NCBI GenBank assembly: GCA_964352215.1
Contig: CAYGRE010000022.1
Coordinates: forward strand, 1 to 64,000
Direction of reading: 5' to 3'
DNA from: CAWUKT01 sp964352215
GTDB lineage: Bacteria; Bacteroidota; Bacteroidia; J057; JADKCL01
DNA: 64,000 bases
This document shows, piece after piece, positions 25,503 through 35,411 of this stretch. Position numbers and translations under genes: made by a program. Every line of letters starts with the position of its first letter. Position 1 is the first letter of the stretch. The notes beneath the pieces were generated by a model, which was given only the letters and a program-made list of their open reading frames with translations, did no database searches and was not told the origin of the DNA.

Positions 25503-26852
25503 ATGGCTTTTCAAAAGGGCGATCGCAAGGTTATTTCTTCCTGGGCTTGGTTTGACTGGGCCAACTCAGTTTATCCACTGGTAATCACTACTGCTGTCTT
25601 TCCACTCTACTATGGTTCGGTCATCGTTTCAGATCCGAATTGTGTCCCAGATTGTGAAACAGGGCTATTATGTGAACAATATGCCACGTTTTTCGGGAGG
25701 AAGTTCATCAATACGGAACTGTATGCTTACTCGATTTCTTTTTCCTTTCTATTGATCTCCTTTCTCTCGCCTTTGCTGTCGGGAATTGCAGACTATGCAG
25801 GTAGGAAGAAGTTTTTCATGCAGGTGTTTTCTACGATTGGAGCATTTTCATCCGCGATGCTGTTCTTCTTTACCGGGCCTGAGAATCTGGCATTTGGATT
25901 GGGGTTTGCGGTGCTGGCAAGTATCGGTTTTGCTGGTAGTATCGTCTTTTACAATGCTTTTCTGCCTGAGATTGCCCATGCAAAAGACCTGGACCGGGTT
26001 TCGGCCCGGGGGTTTATGATGGGCTATGTGGGCAGTTCGATTCTCCTGACCATTTGCCTGGTCCTCATCATGGGCAACGAAATGTTTGGCATCGATAAGG
26101 GGTTTGCAACCCGGATTTCATTTCTATTGGCGGGCATCTGGTGGTTTGGCTTTGCATTCCTGACCTGGCGCCATCTTCCCGGAAATATTCACAACCAGAA
26201 AGTTGAGCGAAAAGGCTTGTTGACCAAGGGGTGGAAAGAATTGCTCAAGGTGCTCAAGATCGTTCGCCAGAAAGAATCGCTCAAGCTCCGCCTCTTTCTC
26301 CTGGCTTTCTTTTTCTACAGCCTGGGCTATATGACCGTGATCTATCTGGCAACTCCATTTGGCCAGAAAGAGCTTTGCCTGGGAACGACCGAACTGATCA
26401 CCTGTGTGATGCTCATCCAGTTTGTGGCGATTGGTGGGTCTTATTTCTTTGCCTGGCTGGCAGGAAAAATTGGGAACATCCAATCGATCATGGTTTCGGT
26501 TTTGATCTGGACTTTACTGTGTGGACTTACCTGGTATGTCGAGACAGCACTCCACTTTTACCTGCTGGCCTTTGGGGTGGGTACTGTCATGGGAGGTATC
26601 CAAGCCTTGTCCCGGTCAACTTATGCAAAACTATTGCCGCCTACCAAGGACCATGCATCGTTTTACAGTTTCTATGACATCACAGAGAAAATAGCTATCA
26701 CGGTCGGTGCGTATAGCTTTGGGTTGATAGAAAACCTGACCGGCAGCATGCGCAGTTCGGCTCTCTTCCTTTCTGTTTTCTTTGCTATTGGGTTAGTAAT
26801 CCTGTTTATCGCAACCAGGATCAAAAGCCCACATGAATCCGCCGCTACCTGA
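25503..26852 (+). CDS. MFS transporter, UMF1/Atg22-type
   Basis: 449 residues and about 12 membrane helices. The N-terminus WAWFDWANSVYPLVITTAVF is the hallmark of the UMF1 family, followed by ELYAYSISFSFLLISFLSPL and GIADYAGRKKFFM (MFS motif A-like). ATG 25503 is preferred over the Met 12 codons upstream because the conserved WxWxDWA block follows directly. Substrate unknown; the related eukaryotic Atg22 exports amino acids. Its stop abuts the stop of the next, convergent gene. Confidence 0.9.
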   Translation: MAFQKGDRKVISSWAWFDWANSVYPLVITTAVFPLYYGSVIVSDPNCVPDCETGLLCEQYATFFGRKFINTELYAYSISFSFLLISFLSPLLSGIADYAGRKKFFMQVFSTIGAFSSAMLFFFTGPENLAFGLGFAVLASIGFAGSIVFYNAFLPEIAHAKDLDRVSARGFMMGYVGSSILLTICLVLIMGNEMFGIDKGFATRISFLLAGIWWFGFAFLTWRHLPGNIHNQKVERKGLLTKGWKELLKVLKIVRQKESLKLRLFLLAFFFYSLGYMTVIYLATPFGQKELCLGTTELITCVMLIQFVAIGGSYFFAWLAGKIGNIQSIMVSVLIWTLLCGLTWYVETALHFYLLAFGVGTVMGGIQALSRSTYAKLLPPTKDHASFYSFYDITEKIAITVGAYSFGLIENLTGSMRSSALFLSVFFAIGLVILFIATRIKSPHESAAT

Positions 26853-27329
26853 TTACTTAATGAACCGGAAGTTAACCGGATACCTGTAATGGTTTCCTTT
26901 GTTCGCTTCTACCAAGGCCATGATTCCCAGAATCAAGGAGCCGATTCCTACAGCCAGGAAAATGATGAACATCAGGATGCTGGTGATGATTGCGAGTGGG
27001 CCTAAAGCAAATCCCAATACCATCAACACAACTCCAGCCAGGATTGCCGCCATTACGGTCAATTGGAAGTTCAATGCTTCTTTGGCATGCGCTGCGACAA
27101 ACTCAGACTTATCTCTTTGGACCAACCAGATCACCAGCGGTGTAATAAACCCACCGATCACAAAGCCCATGTGGGCCAGGGTACCCCACAGTTTGGCATC
27201 ACTTTCCGACAGTCCCTGAGGACCGCCTCCCTGAAAATTGCCTTGATTTCCTGGAGGAGGAGGGGGAGGCGTATGAGGAACGTTGGGAGGAGTGAGTGGG
27301 TCGTTTTGATTTTTCTTTTCGAGGTCCAT
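26853..27329 (-). CDS. DUF4870 membrane protein
   Basis: 158 residues. A Pro/Gly/Asn-rich cytosolic N-terminus (about 40 residues with a run of prolines) precedes KLWGTLAHMGFVIGGFITPL, VIWLVQRDKSEFVAAHAKEA and LNFQLTVMAAILAGVVL, the DUF4870 pattern of three to four membrane helices. Function unknown. Confidence 0.88.
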   Translation of the reverse strand: MDLEKKNQNDPLTPPNVPHTPPPPPPGNQGNFQGGGPQGLSESDAKLWGTLAHMGFVIGGFITPLVIWLVQRDKSEFVAAHAKEALNFQLTVMAAILAGVVLMVLGFALGPLAIITSILMFIIFLAVGIGSLILGIMALVEANKGNHYRYPVNFRFIK

Positions 27330-27417
27330 AGTTCAATTTATATATGCAGATACCCAAAAGTACAATTTTTTAAGATTCCCTCAGCGTCTGTTTTTTCTTT
27401 GTTCTAAAACCTGGAGC

Positions 27418-30400
27418 CTATCTCAGCACCACCAGCTTTTCAAACCGACTGACCTTCTCCCCACTGGATTCGTCTTTGAGAACTACCTGGTAGACATAAA
27501 CACCTCTACCGAGCGCATCTCCAAAATCATCTAAACCATCCCATTCCAGGTCACAGTAGAGATTCCCGTCAGCATAAAATGAATCTTCCAGCGTTTTGAC
27601 CAAGCGTCCGGAAACCGTAAAAATCTTGACCCGAAGGTTCAGGGGGCGCCCATTCAAATTGTGTTCCAAATAGAATTTGGTACTGGTGGTAAACGGATTG
27701 GGGTAATTCAGGACATGGCCCAAGGCCATTCTGGAGTTGTCCGTGACGAGGAAATTTAACTTGCCGGAACTGCTGTTATTGGCGACGTCCCAAACCTTGA
27801 CATCCACTTCGTGGGTCCCTTCCGGAAGTTGACTGAATGGATACCGTATCCTCCCTTCCTGGTAACTGTCCATGATCGCTTCATAATAGTTGTTCAGGAC
27901 AATAGGGTGGCTCTCATCCCCATCCAATATCGCGGTCAATTCATGGCCGATCCCACTCCCCGTGGTATTCATACCCGTTTCATCAAAGGCCTCTACGATG
28001 AGTAGTGGATCTGGTCCTACCATTCCACCATCTACGAACTTTTCGTCATTCATGAAGAGCTCGATCTCAGGTGGTGTATCGTCCACGATGGAATTCGCGG
28101 AGGTTCCTCCTGCATAAATATCCTGGTAGCATCCGCCACCATCAGTGGTCAGGCTTTGTAAATAGAGGCTGATCTTGGCATTGCCATCATCATAGGAAAC
28201 GTCCAGTGGAACCACGAACTGGAAAGAAAACAAGCCGCTTTTGACGGTAGCTTTACCATTGAAAATCCGATTTTTTTGCCAGTAGAAATTGTAGGGTAGG
28301 ACATTGGTGGTAAAGAGGGTCGGTTTGTCAAATACGGTTGCCGACAACTCTCCATCGAAACCAGTGATGAGTTGATCCAGACTATTCCTGACTTCACCTT
28401 CGATGGTGACAAGGGAAAGAGAGGGGAGGGAATCTACCACGCCCTGGGCTACCGCCTGCCCATTGATTTTGGTGATGGTGGCCTTTTCTCTGGGATAAGC
28501 CAGGGTCAAAGCAGGGTCCCCCAGCAGGGTGAACTTCCGGTTGTTGATGCCTCCACCCAATGAACTGGCGTTTTTGGTATCCATAAATACTTCTCCCAGG
28601 GTAGGCCAGCGGTTTTCCGCGGTTCGCCACCTGAAAACCTCATCGTAAAAGTTCCGGTTCAAGACCTGGTTGGAACCAGCTTCAACGACACGAACCGTGG
28701 TATACAAAGCGATCCCCCCGCCAAGAGGATTCAGGAGCAACTGTTCTGCCCCCGATCTGCGGGCGGGATCATCCCAGCGCCCAAATTCGCAGGTAGCGGT
28801 TACGAAAGCGGGTAAACGCCTGGTGTTTTCCAATTGGTTGATGTCGGAAATGGTGAGAATACTTGCATTGGACCAGCCGGTTTCGCCCCCGTGTCCAGTA
28901 TAATTTGCGATCAAGGCCCCTTCGTTCAAGGAGCGGAAAAGGGCATCCTTTCCGTCGGGAAAAGTATTTGCAGATGCAGTACTTACCATTTGGTAATTAG
29001 ACATATACAATTTGTCGACGTTGATACACGGATATGCATTCTCAATCTCGTCGGAATAGCCATCGGCCTGGCTAATGTGGATGTTTCCCTCTCCTTCAAG
29101 GTAGTCTGCAACCAGTAGCATCCGGTTTCTCCATGGCCCCTTTGCTTCCGGATCGGTTTGGTAGTTGATAATTTTAGTGACCATTTCATCCGCTTCGTTT
29201 GCATTTGCGACCGGCAATCTTCCTACTGCGATGTCCATGCCAGGATTGTTGCGAAGGGTGTCACCTGCTACAAAGTACAGGACATCCCCATTGCCATTGG
29301 GCTGCGTAATGGATTCTCCCCAGTACCCTTCACCATCGTCCAGAAACCCATAAAAGTCATCGCTGCTGTACGAACTCATGGCATGGTGGGAATTTCGACT
29401 TTGGTAGGTTGGGGCCAGGTCGGTAGGACTGGAAAAGGAAAGTTGCTTCCGGTCGTAGCTGCCTTCTCCGAAAAGCAGAAAATACCGTGGCTGCAATCCG
29501 CCGGTGGTTTGCCAGCGGTCGTAGAACATTTTGAGGAAATCCCGGATGGCACTTGGGTCAGGTTGGCCACTGCCAAATTCATTGTATACCTGTTCCGGCG
29601 AGACAATGTGAACCGACAGGCCGTTCTCTTCGCGGTGAAAGCGGGCCAGGCGTTCTGCGGCCTGCCGCATTTGGGGCGGGCTCAGGATCAGATAGTCGGC
29701 CTGGTCCAGATGGTGGAGATTCTGGTTTCCAATGGTGCGCATGGAGGATGGAGTTTCTCCTGAATTTTGGTTGAAGGCAACAAAGTGCTTGATGGAATCT
29801 GCCGCGACCTGAAACTCCAGTTGGCCCCCAACCAGCGTGCTTTTTATTTCATACGCCCTGGTGGGATCAGTGACATCCCAAACTTTGGTAGCAGAGGTCG
29901 CACCTGATAAACGGTACAGAAAAACTTCTCCTGGCGCTACCCCTTCGCGGGCATAGAAGGAAAATGTGCTTTGGCCAGCAATATCCAGGCCCCTCTGGTA
30001 CTGCACTTCAATGAAATCGAGGTACCCGACCGAGCTGGTCTGTGGCTTGTCATAATCTATTTGGAGGTTGACTTCCTGGTCTGAGACCTGGCTGGCATTG
30101 AGGATAAAGGTGGTGTGGGCAGGGACATAGTAATTCCCATAGCCGACAAAGGAAGCACTGGACATGGGGATAGAACCCAGGGTTGAATTGCCTTCTCTGA
30201 ATTGGAAAGAACTTGGAGCAGGTGACCGGGAGGCAACCCTGGGGGTCACCAGAATCTCAGACCCGGAGACCAAACCCGGAACCGGGAAATCAAAAGACCT
30301 GCTGGTTGTGAGGTCAAAAGTTTCTCCTAACCAATACCTGCCGGATCCCAATGGGTTATATGAATCCTTTTCATAAAAGGTTAATTGGTCTGTGTAAGAT

Positions 30401-31374
30401 GGGATTAGGGTTGGGGCTCCCAGGGTAGACGCTTCCGAAATCCGCAATCCATTTCCCTGGTTGTAGGTGAGGAAATAATAGGTCGTATCGGAATATACAT
30501 TGTATTGGTGAACCCAACGGTTCAGGGTGGTGTTGAAGGCCGTTCCATGTGGTGATTGACCATAGAAAAGCAGAAAGTCTCCAGGATTGAAAACCCCATC
30601 AGCCTGTCCTGAAACCCAAACCGGATTTTCGGATAGGTCATCGTGGGGGAATTTCCCGGCTTGTTGGGGGAGCATTAGCCCGCCATTTCCAAATAAACGT
30701 AAGGTTCTGGGGTCGATCTGGTCAGGGTTCCAGCCAAGATCCTGGATGTCCTGGTAAGTCAATCTGTACATTCCACTACCCACAATGCCAATTTTGATCC
30801 AGGTACCTTCCGACAAGACAGATTGGTTGGTATAGGTTTTTTGTGATCCCGAGGTACGGATTCCAGATGCGGTTTTGGTAAATGAAAAAGATATTTGATC
30901 TACTCTTTCCATCTGTCCCGCTCCCACCTGAATCCGTACTGGATACAAGCGCAGGTGTTGGTAGCGTTGCCCCTGTCTGATTTCAATTTCTCCTACTACT
31001 ACATTGGAAGAAGGGTAAACCGTTCCTTGCTTCAACCTTTTGCTGGTTTCCCTGAACATAGTGGTTGGGCTATTCCGTTTACTGGTAACAGCTACGTTTT
31101 CGACCTGAACGGCTTGACCGGGACCAACTGGGATTAATATCTCCTTACAAGGAAGATTCGAAAGAACTGGGTCCAACCCTGCCCCTTTGAACCACGGGGC
31201 GCTGAACCTGTTAAAGGGTTTTTCCCAGTTGCCAACCGGGATGTCAATTTCCCACTGGACATCGAACGTATAGGTTGATGCCATGGTAGGCAGGAGTGTT
31301 TGAGCGGCAATATTGCCTGCTATTATCCCGAAAGAGAACAGAACAAGTAGGAATGACTTAAAAAATAGTTGCAT
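27418..31374 (-). CDS. porU: Type IX secretion system sortase PorU
   Basis: 1318 residues with a signal peptide (SFLLVLFSFGIIAGNIAAQ). PorU removes the sorting domain from T9SS cargo at the cell surface and attaches the cargo to A-LPS. The N-terminal region (VLSEGTWIKIGIVGSGMYRL) is typical. The gingipain-type C25 domain has catalytic His828 in ANYTGHGGETGW and Cys862 in TATCEFGRWDDP. The C-terminus is FlgD-Ig/sorting-like (LNYPNPFTTSTKFYLEHNL ... GRGVYVYQVVL). Single gene, divergent from the NrtR-like gene. It serves the sorted proteins elsewhere in this window. Opposite-strand frames are shadows. Confidence 0.95.
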   Translation of the reverse strand: MQLFFKSFLLVLFSFGIIAGNIAAQTLLPTMASTYTFDVQWEIDIPVGNWEKPFNRFSAPWFKGAGLDPVLSNLPCKEILIPVGPGQAVQVENVAVTSKRNSPTTMFRETSKRLKQGTVYPSSNVVVGEIEIRQGQRYQHLRLYPVRIQVGAGQMERVDQISFSFTKTASGIRTSGSQKTYTNQSVLSEGTWIKIGIVGSGMYRLTYQDIQDLGWNPDQIDPRTLRLFGNGGLMLPQQAGKFPHDDLSENPVWVSGQADGVFNPGDFLLFYGQSPHGTAFNTTLNRWVHQYNVYSDTTYYFLTYNQGNGLRISEASTLGAPTLIPSYTDQLTFYEKDSYNPLGSGRYWLGETFDLTTSRSFDFPVPGLVSGSEILVTPRVASRSPAPSSFQFREGNSTLGSIPMSSASFVGYGNYYVPAHTTFILNASQVSDQEVNLQIDYDKPQTSSVGYLDFIEVQYQRGLDIAGQSTFSFYAREGVAPGEVFLYRLSGATSATKVWDVTDPTRAYEIKSTLVGGQLEFQVAADSIKHFVAFNQNSGETPSSMRTIGNQNLHHLDQADYLILSPPQMRQAAERLARFHREENGLSVHIVSPEQVYNEFGSGQPDPSAIRDFLKMFYDRWQTTGGLQPRYFLLFGEGSYDRKQLSFSSPTDLAPTYQSRNSHHAMSSYSSDDFYGFLDDGEGYWGESITQPNGNGDVLYFVAGDTLRNNPGMDIAVGRLPVANANEADEMVTKIINYQTDPEAKGPWRNRMLLVADYLEGEGNIHISQADGYSDEIENAYPCINVDKLYMSNYQMVSTASANTFPDGKDALFRSLNEGALIANYTGHGGETGWSNASILTISDINQLENTRRLPAFVTATCEFGRWDDPARRSGAEQLLLNPLGGGIALYTTVRVVEAGSNQVLNRNFYDEVFRWRTAENRWPTLGEVFMDTKNASSLGGGINNRKFTLLGDPALTLAYPREKATITKINGQAVAQGVVDSLPSLSLVTIEGEVRNSLDQLITGFDGELSATVFDKPTLFTTNVLPYNFYWQKNRIFNGKATVKSGLFSFQFVVPLDVSYDDGNAKISLYLQSLTTDGGGCYQDIYAGGTSANSIVDDTPPEIELFMNDEKFVDGGMVGPDPLLIVEAFDETGMNTTGSGIGHELTAILDGDESHPIVLNNYYEAIMDSYQEGRIRYPFSQLPEGTHEVDVKVWDVANNSSSGKLNFLVTDNSRMALGHVLNYPNPFTTSTKFYLEHNLNGRPLNLRVKIFTVSGRLVKTLEDSFYADGNLYCDLEWDGLDDFGDALGRGVYVYQVVLKDESSGEKVSRFEKLVVLR

Positions 31375-31458
31375 TGGAATAGGCAGGATTGTGAAGAATC
31401 TTTAAGAAAGAGAATCCGGCTTGAAGAGGCTAGGCAAAAAGAAAGCCATGTACGAATC

Positions 31459-31486
31459 TTTGCACTCATTTTATTTTTTAACTTTG
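31459..31486 (+). promoter_or_regulatory. Candidate Bacteroidota promoter
   Basis: TTTG at 31459 and TAACTTTG (TAnnTTTG) at 31479, spaced 16 bp, 24 bp before the ATG of the NrtR-like gene. Confidence 0.5.
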
Positions 31487-31510
31487 TAGAAACCTACCCG
31501 ACTTTGAAAC

Positions 31511-32218
31511 ATGTCTGACTCTTACTATTCAATCGAAATAAAAGACTTTTTTAAATCAGCCTTTTCCGTAGACTGTGTAGTCTTCGGTTTTGACGAGGGG
31601 CATCTGAAAGTGCTTTTGGTTGAACGTGGAGCTGAACCCTATATGGGGTTTTTCGCATTGCCCGGTGACCTTGTTTATCCCAATGAAGACCTGGATGTTT
31701 CGGCAAAGCGTATTCTGAAAGAGCTGACCACCCTGGAAGAGGTTTACCTGGAGCAGGTGAAAGCATTTGGAGCTGTTGATCGCCACCCTCTGGGAAGGGT
31801 TATTACGATCGCCTATTTCTCGCTGATTAAGATTGAAGATTATAAACTCGGGGCCTCATCCTGGGCCAAAGGAGCTGCCTGGTACCCAATAGAAAATTTA
31901 CCAAAGCTGGCCTTTGATCACCAGGACATCCTGGAATCCAGCCGGATGGCTTTGGAAGAAAAGGTCCGTCGGCAACCGATCGGATTTGAATTGCTCCCTG
32001 ATAAGTTCACGCTGCGTGAACTTCAGAATCTATATGAGTCATTGCTGGAGAAAAAACTGGACACCCGTAATTTCAGAAAGAAAGTCCTTTCCACCGGATT
32101 GCTGGAAACCTTGGCGGAAAGACAAGAGGGAGTTGCGCACAGACCGGCAAAATTGTACCGTTTTGACTATGAAGCCTACAAATCCTTGAGTAAAAAAGGG
32201 TGGAACTTCGACCTTTAA
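31511..32218 (+). CDS. NrtR-like regulator (Nudix fold plus winged helix)
   Basis: 235 residues. About 15-150 form a Nudix domain (FSVDCVVFGFDEGHLKVLLV, YMGFFALPGDLVYPNEDLDV) but the Nudix box is degenerate: GDLVYPNEDLDVSAKRILKE lacks the REUxEE acidic cluster. Hydrolysis is therefore unlikely and ligand sensing more likely. About 160-235 form a winged helix (FTLRELQNLYESLLEKKLDT, NFRKKVL). NrtR-type proteins bind ADP-ribose-like ligands and control NAD or sugar catabolism genes; the target here is unknown. Confidence 0.85.
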   Translation: MSDSYYSIEIKDFFKSAFSVDCVVFGFDEGHLKVLLVERGAEPYMGFFALPGDLVYPNEDLDVSAKRILKELTTLEEVYLEQVKAFGAVDRHPLGRVITIAYFSLIKIEDYKLGASSWAKGAAWYPIENLPKLAFDHQDILESSRMALEEKVRRQPIGFELLPDKFTLRELQNLYESLLEKKLDTRNFRKKVLSTGLLETLAERQEGVAHRPAKLYRFDYEAYKSLSKKGWNFDL

Positions 32219-32351
32219 AGACAAAATCGTCTGCCAAAAACTATTTTTCTCATTGTCTAATTGTATTTTGGCCCGTATTTTGTACCATCACTTTTCGTAA
32301 TCATTTTTTAGGCTCTTTGAAGCCTCGAGCTTGTATCGTAACCACACTATC

Positions 32352-33695
32352 ATGAAAAGTATCTCCTATATCAGGATGATAGCTATCCTTGTATCCGTTC
32401 TTGCCCTGAGCAGTTGTCGTCAAGACACTCAGGGCGACCTTGATTTTTTGCTGGACCAGGCCTTGGCGGATGCCTCCGGAGGTCAAGGAAAGTCCTATTT
32501 TCGACTTCCAACCGATGGTAACCTTAATGGGATCCCTCAAGACCCCAACAACCGTTTGACCCAACAAAAGGTCGAACTTGGGAAAATGCTTTTTCATGAA
32601 ACGGCGCTGGGAACCAATCCCAGAGATGCGAATGGTGCAGGAACTTACTCCTGTGCCAGTTGCCACCACGCTGCCGGAGGGTTTCAGGCCAATCTGATCC
32701 AGGGGATCGGAGAAGGTGGCCTTGGTTTCGGTGCTGCTGGAGAGGGCCGGCAGGCCAATCCCGCTTACCAGGCTGATTCAGTTGACCGCCAACCTATCCG
32801 TACGCCTTCCGCACTCAATGTTGCTTACCAGAAGGTTACTTTATGGAACGGGCAGTTTGGCGCCACGGGCCCCAACAATGGAACCCAGGCTTTCTGGACC
32901 AGTGGAACTCCCATAGAGACCAATACCCTGGGCTATGAAGGTGCCGAAATCCAGGCAATTGCTGGCCTCAAGGTACACCGGTTGTCGGTTGACAACCTCT
33001 TGGCCAATGCACCCGGTTACGAACTCCTTTTCGATCAGGCCTTTCCTTTTGTGCCAGCTTCCGACCGGGTCACCAGAGAGAATGCCGGATTGGCTATTGC
33101 CGCTTATGAGCGCACCCTCTTACCCAGCCAGGCCCCTTTCCAAAAATGGCTGCGCGGCGATGTCTATGCCATGAACGACCAGGAAAAAATGGGTGCGATC
33201 CTTTTCTTCGATAAAGCACGTTGTTATACCTGTCACAATGGACCAGCGTTGAACTCAGATGAATTCCACTGCATCGGTTTGGATGACCTTGACGGACCAG
33301 GTGTCTATGGGGTTGATGGCGAGGACGTTGCTCACCTGGGAAGAGGTGGGTTTACTGGTAGTGACGTTGACATGTTCCATTTCAAAGTGCCTCAACTTTA
33401 CAATCTGCAGGATTCTCCCTTTTACGGCCATGGTGGTTCTTTCACCAGCCTGGAAGATGTTGTTCGCTATAAGAACCTTGCAGTTCCCCAGAATCCCAGT
33501 GCAACCCCAGGGTATTTGGCGGATGAATTCGTCCCCCTCAATCTCAGCGAAGAGGAAATTCAGGATTTGACCGCATTCCTGAGCACGGCCTTGAGAGATC
33601 CTGATTTGGATCGGTTTGTACCCTACTCAACCCCTTCAGGGCAGTGCTTTCCCAATGCAGATGTAATTTCGAGTGCCGACCTGGGCTGTAATTGA
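32352..33695 (+). CDS. Di-heme cytochrome-c peroxidase / MauG family lipoprotein
   Basis: 447 residues from ATG 32352 with lipobox LSSC. Two heme c sites: CASCH (101-105) and CYTCH (291-295). Between and after these lie family segments NPRDANGAGTYS, RTPSALNVAYQ, NAGLAIAAYERTL, FHFKVPQLYNLQDSPFYGHG and a C-terminal LSEEEIQDLTAFLSTALRDP. It reduces hydrogen peroxide in the periplasm, or modifies proteins in the MauG manner. Its position beside peroxiredoxin and OxyR genes supports an oxidative-stress role. Confidence 0.92.
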   Translation: MKSISYIRMIAILVSVLALSSCRQDTQGDLDFLLDQALADASGGQGKSYFRLPTDGNLNGIPQDPNNRLTQQKVELGKMLFHETALGTNPRDANGAGTYSCASCHHAAGGFQANLIQGIGEGGLGFGAAGEGRQANPAYQADSVDRQPIRTPSALNVAYQKVTLWNGQFGATGPNNGTQAFWTSGTPIETNTLGYEGAEIQAIAGLKVHRLSVDNLLANAPGYELLFDQAFPFVPASDRVTRENAGLAIAAYERTLLPSQAPFQKWLRGDVYAMNDQEKMGAILFFDKARCYTCHNGPALNSDEFHCIGLDDLDGPGVYGVDGEDVAHLGRGGFTGSDVDMFHFKVPQLYNLQDSPFYGHGGSFTSLEDVVRYKNLAVPQNPSATPGYLADEFVPLNLSEEEIQDLTAFLSTALRDPDLDRFVPYSTPSGQCFPNADVISSADLGCN

Positions 33696-33707
33696 CACGC
33701 CCTGGCT

Positions 33708-33741
33708 TACCCTGCCAATGTACTGTCAGCGGGGCAGGGTA
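33708..33741. terminator. Convergent-gene hairpin terminator
   Basis: TACCCTGCC pairs perfectly with GGCAGGGTA (9 bp) between the peroxidase stop (33695) and the peroxiredoxin stop (33726). No long T run follows in either direction, so the efficiency is uncertain. Confidence 0.6.
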
Positions 33742-34271
33742 GGCTCCCCTTTGCGCCAGTTACATGGACAATGCTCTTCCGTTAGAAGGGCATCAATGAC
33801 CCTGATTACTTCATCGATATTCCTTCCGATATGTAAATCGTAAACCGAAATCCACCTTACGATTCCCTCCGGATCAATGATAAAGGTGGCCCGATAGGTA
33901 ATTCCTTCCTTTTCATCCAGAATCCCCAAGGCCTTTGACAAATGGAACTCCGGATCGGCAATCAAGGGGTACCGCAAGCCCTGTAGCTCGGGTGTAGCCC
34001 GCCGCCAAGCCAAATGGAGGTAGTGGCTATCCGTAGAAGCACCCAATATCCGAACATCGCGGTCTTCAAAATCCTGGAATTGGTCGTTGAACCCCGCGAC
34101 CTCAGTTGGGCAAATCACCGTAAAGTCCCGCGGCCACCAAAAAAAGACGGTCCACCGATCTTTTGTATCTGTCAGGACAGTATTGTCGATATCGGCGAAT
34201 TCCTCATCCTTTTCCAGGGAGACAAGTGCTTTCAGGTTAAAGTCTGGAAATTTGTTTCCTAATTCGATCAT
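33726..34271 (-). CDS. Peroxiredoxin (AhpC/TSA type)
   Basis: 181 residues. Peroxidatic Cys in the FTVICPTE motif and a C-terminal resolving-type segment EEHCPCNW. FFWWPRDFTV, GASTDSHYLHLAWRR and YRATFIIDPEGIVRW are the expected thioredoxin-fold elements. It reduces hydrogen peroxide and organic peroxides, regenerated by an AhpF/thioredoxin-type reductant. The FWWP variant (rather than FFYP) is common in Bacteroidota AhpC-like proteins. It is divergently transcribed from oxyR with a 127-bp spacer, which makes OxyR control likely. Confidence 0.93.
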   Translation of the reverse strand: MIELGNKFPDFNLKALVSLEKDEEFADIDNTVLTDTKDRWTVFFWWPRDFTVICPTEVAGFNDQFQDFEDRDVRILGASTDSHYLHLAWRRATPELQGLRYPLIADPEFHLSKALGILDEKEGITYRATFIIDPEGIVRWISVYDLHIGRNIDEVIRVIDALLTEEHCPCNWRKGEPTLPR

Positions 34272-34398
34272 TTGACAGGGCTTATCATTTATTTACTAAG
34301 ATAACCGTCCGCCACCAAAAACCCCTTTTGATACAGTGAAAGTTTTGCTCATTCATAGATTGTTTTGATATCCAGACCTACAATGCCAATATTTACAA

Positions 34399-35343
34399 AT
34401 GGTCAATTTCAGCCTCGTTCAACTGGAATACATTGTCGCATTGGACACCCACCGTCACTTTGTAAAGGCGGCGGAACATTGCTCGGTCACCCAGCCCACC
34501 CTGAGCATGCAAATCAAAAAAATGGAGGAGTTGCTGGGGGTCGTCATCTTTGACCGAAGTAAGCAACCCCTGATCCCAACCGATGCTGGCAGGAAGATTA
34601 TTGCCCAAGCCAGGAAGGTGCTTGATGGCGCAAAAACGATCCCTGAGATTGTTTCCGCTTATCAGGATACGGTTGCGGGTTCACTTAGACTGGGTATCAT
34701 TCCTACCCTTTCGCCATATCTCTTGCCGAGGTTTATCGGGAAATTCACGAAAAAGTACCCATTGGTGGAGCTTCATGTACATGAACTGATGACCTCCAGG
34801 GTGGTCGAGGGACTTCAACAAGACCAACTGGATGCAGGTATCATCGTGACTCCTCTGGAGGAAAGTGGGATTGAGGAAAGGCCTCTGTTTTACGAAGAGA
34901 TTCGGGCCTATGTCGATCCCAAGCATGATTATAACCAAGGAGAGATTTCTATCCCCAGCCTGAGGAAGGAGCGTCTTTGGATGCTTACCGAAGGGAATTG
35001 TTTCCGGGAACAGGTTCTGAATATTTGTGCGATGGAGAAGCAAGGCGAGGTTGCGCAGGGGTTTTCTTTTGAAAGTGGTTCATTGGAGACCTTGAGGAGG
35101 TTGGTAGATGCGGAGGGTGGGGCAACCCTGTTGCCTGAATTGGCAGCCATTGACTTGCCGGAAAAGCGAAAACGGCAATTGCGTACCATCAGGCCTGCCC
35201 GGACTTTCCGCGAGGTCAGCCTGGTATTCTCCCGTTCCTTTTCTAAGCAGCGCTTACTTGGACTGCTGGAAGACACCATTCAACAAGCGGTTTCCCTTCC
35301 AACTGAAATGGACAAAGAATTCTCACTCATCCGTTGGCGTTGA
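34399..35343 (+). CDS. oxyR: LysR-type hydrogen peroxide sensor OxyR
   Basis: 314 residues. N-terminal LysR winged helix (LVQLEYIVALDTHRHFVKAA, TQPTLSMQIKKMEELLG), then a substrate-binding-like domain with the redox pair Cys201 and Cys210 in EGNCFREQVLNIC. This matches the E. coli Cys199/Cys208 disulfide switch, with GDGHC-like context. Oxidation would activate transcription of peroxide defence genes. The divergent peroxiredoxin is the obvious target; the upstream heme peroxidase may also be one. Confidence 0.94.
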   Translation: MVNFSLVQLEYIVALDTHRHFVKAAEHCSVTQPTLSMQIKKMEELLGVVIFDRSKQPLIPTDAGRKIIAQARKVLDGAKTIPEIVSAYQDTVAGSLRLGIIPTLSPYLLPRFIGKFTKKYPLVELHVHELMTSRVVEGLQQDQLDAGIIVTPLEESGIEERPLFYEEIRAYVDPKHDYNQGEISIPSLRKERLWMLTEGNCFREQVLNICAMEKQGEVAQGFSFESGSLETLRRLVDAEGGATLLPELAAIDLPEKRKRQLRTIRPARTFREVSLVFSRSFSKQRLLGLLEDTIQQAVSLPTEMDKEFSLIRWR

Positions 35344-35411
35344 TTTGTGAATGGGGGTATTTTTCGTGAAATTCATTCCAGCGATTGTACAAAATATCTA
35401 CCAGGTCTGGT

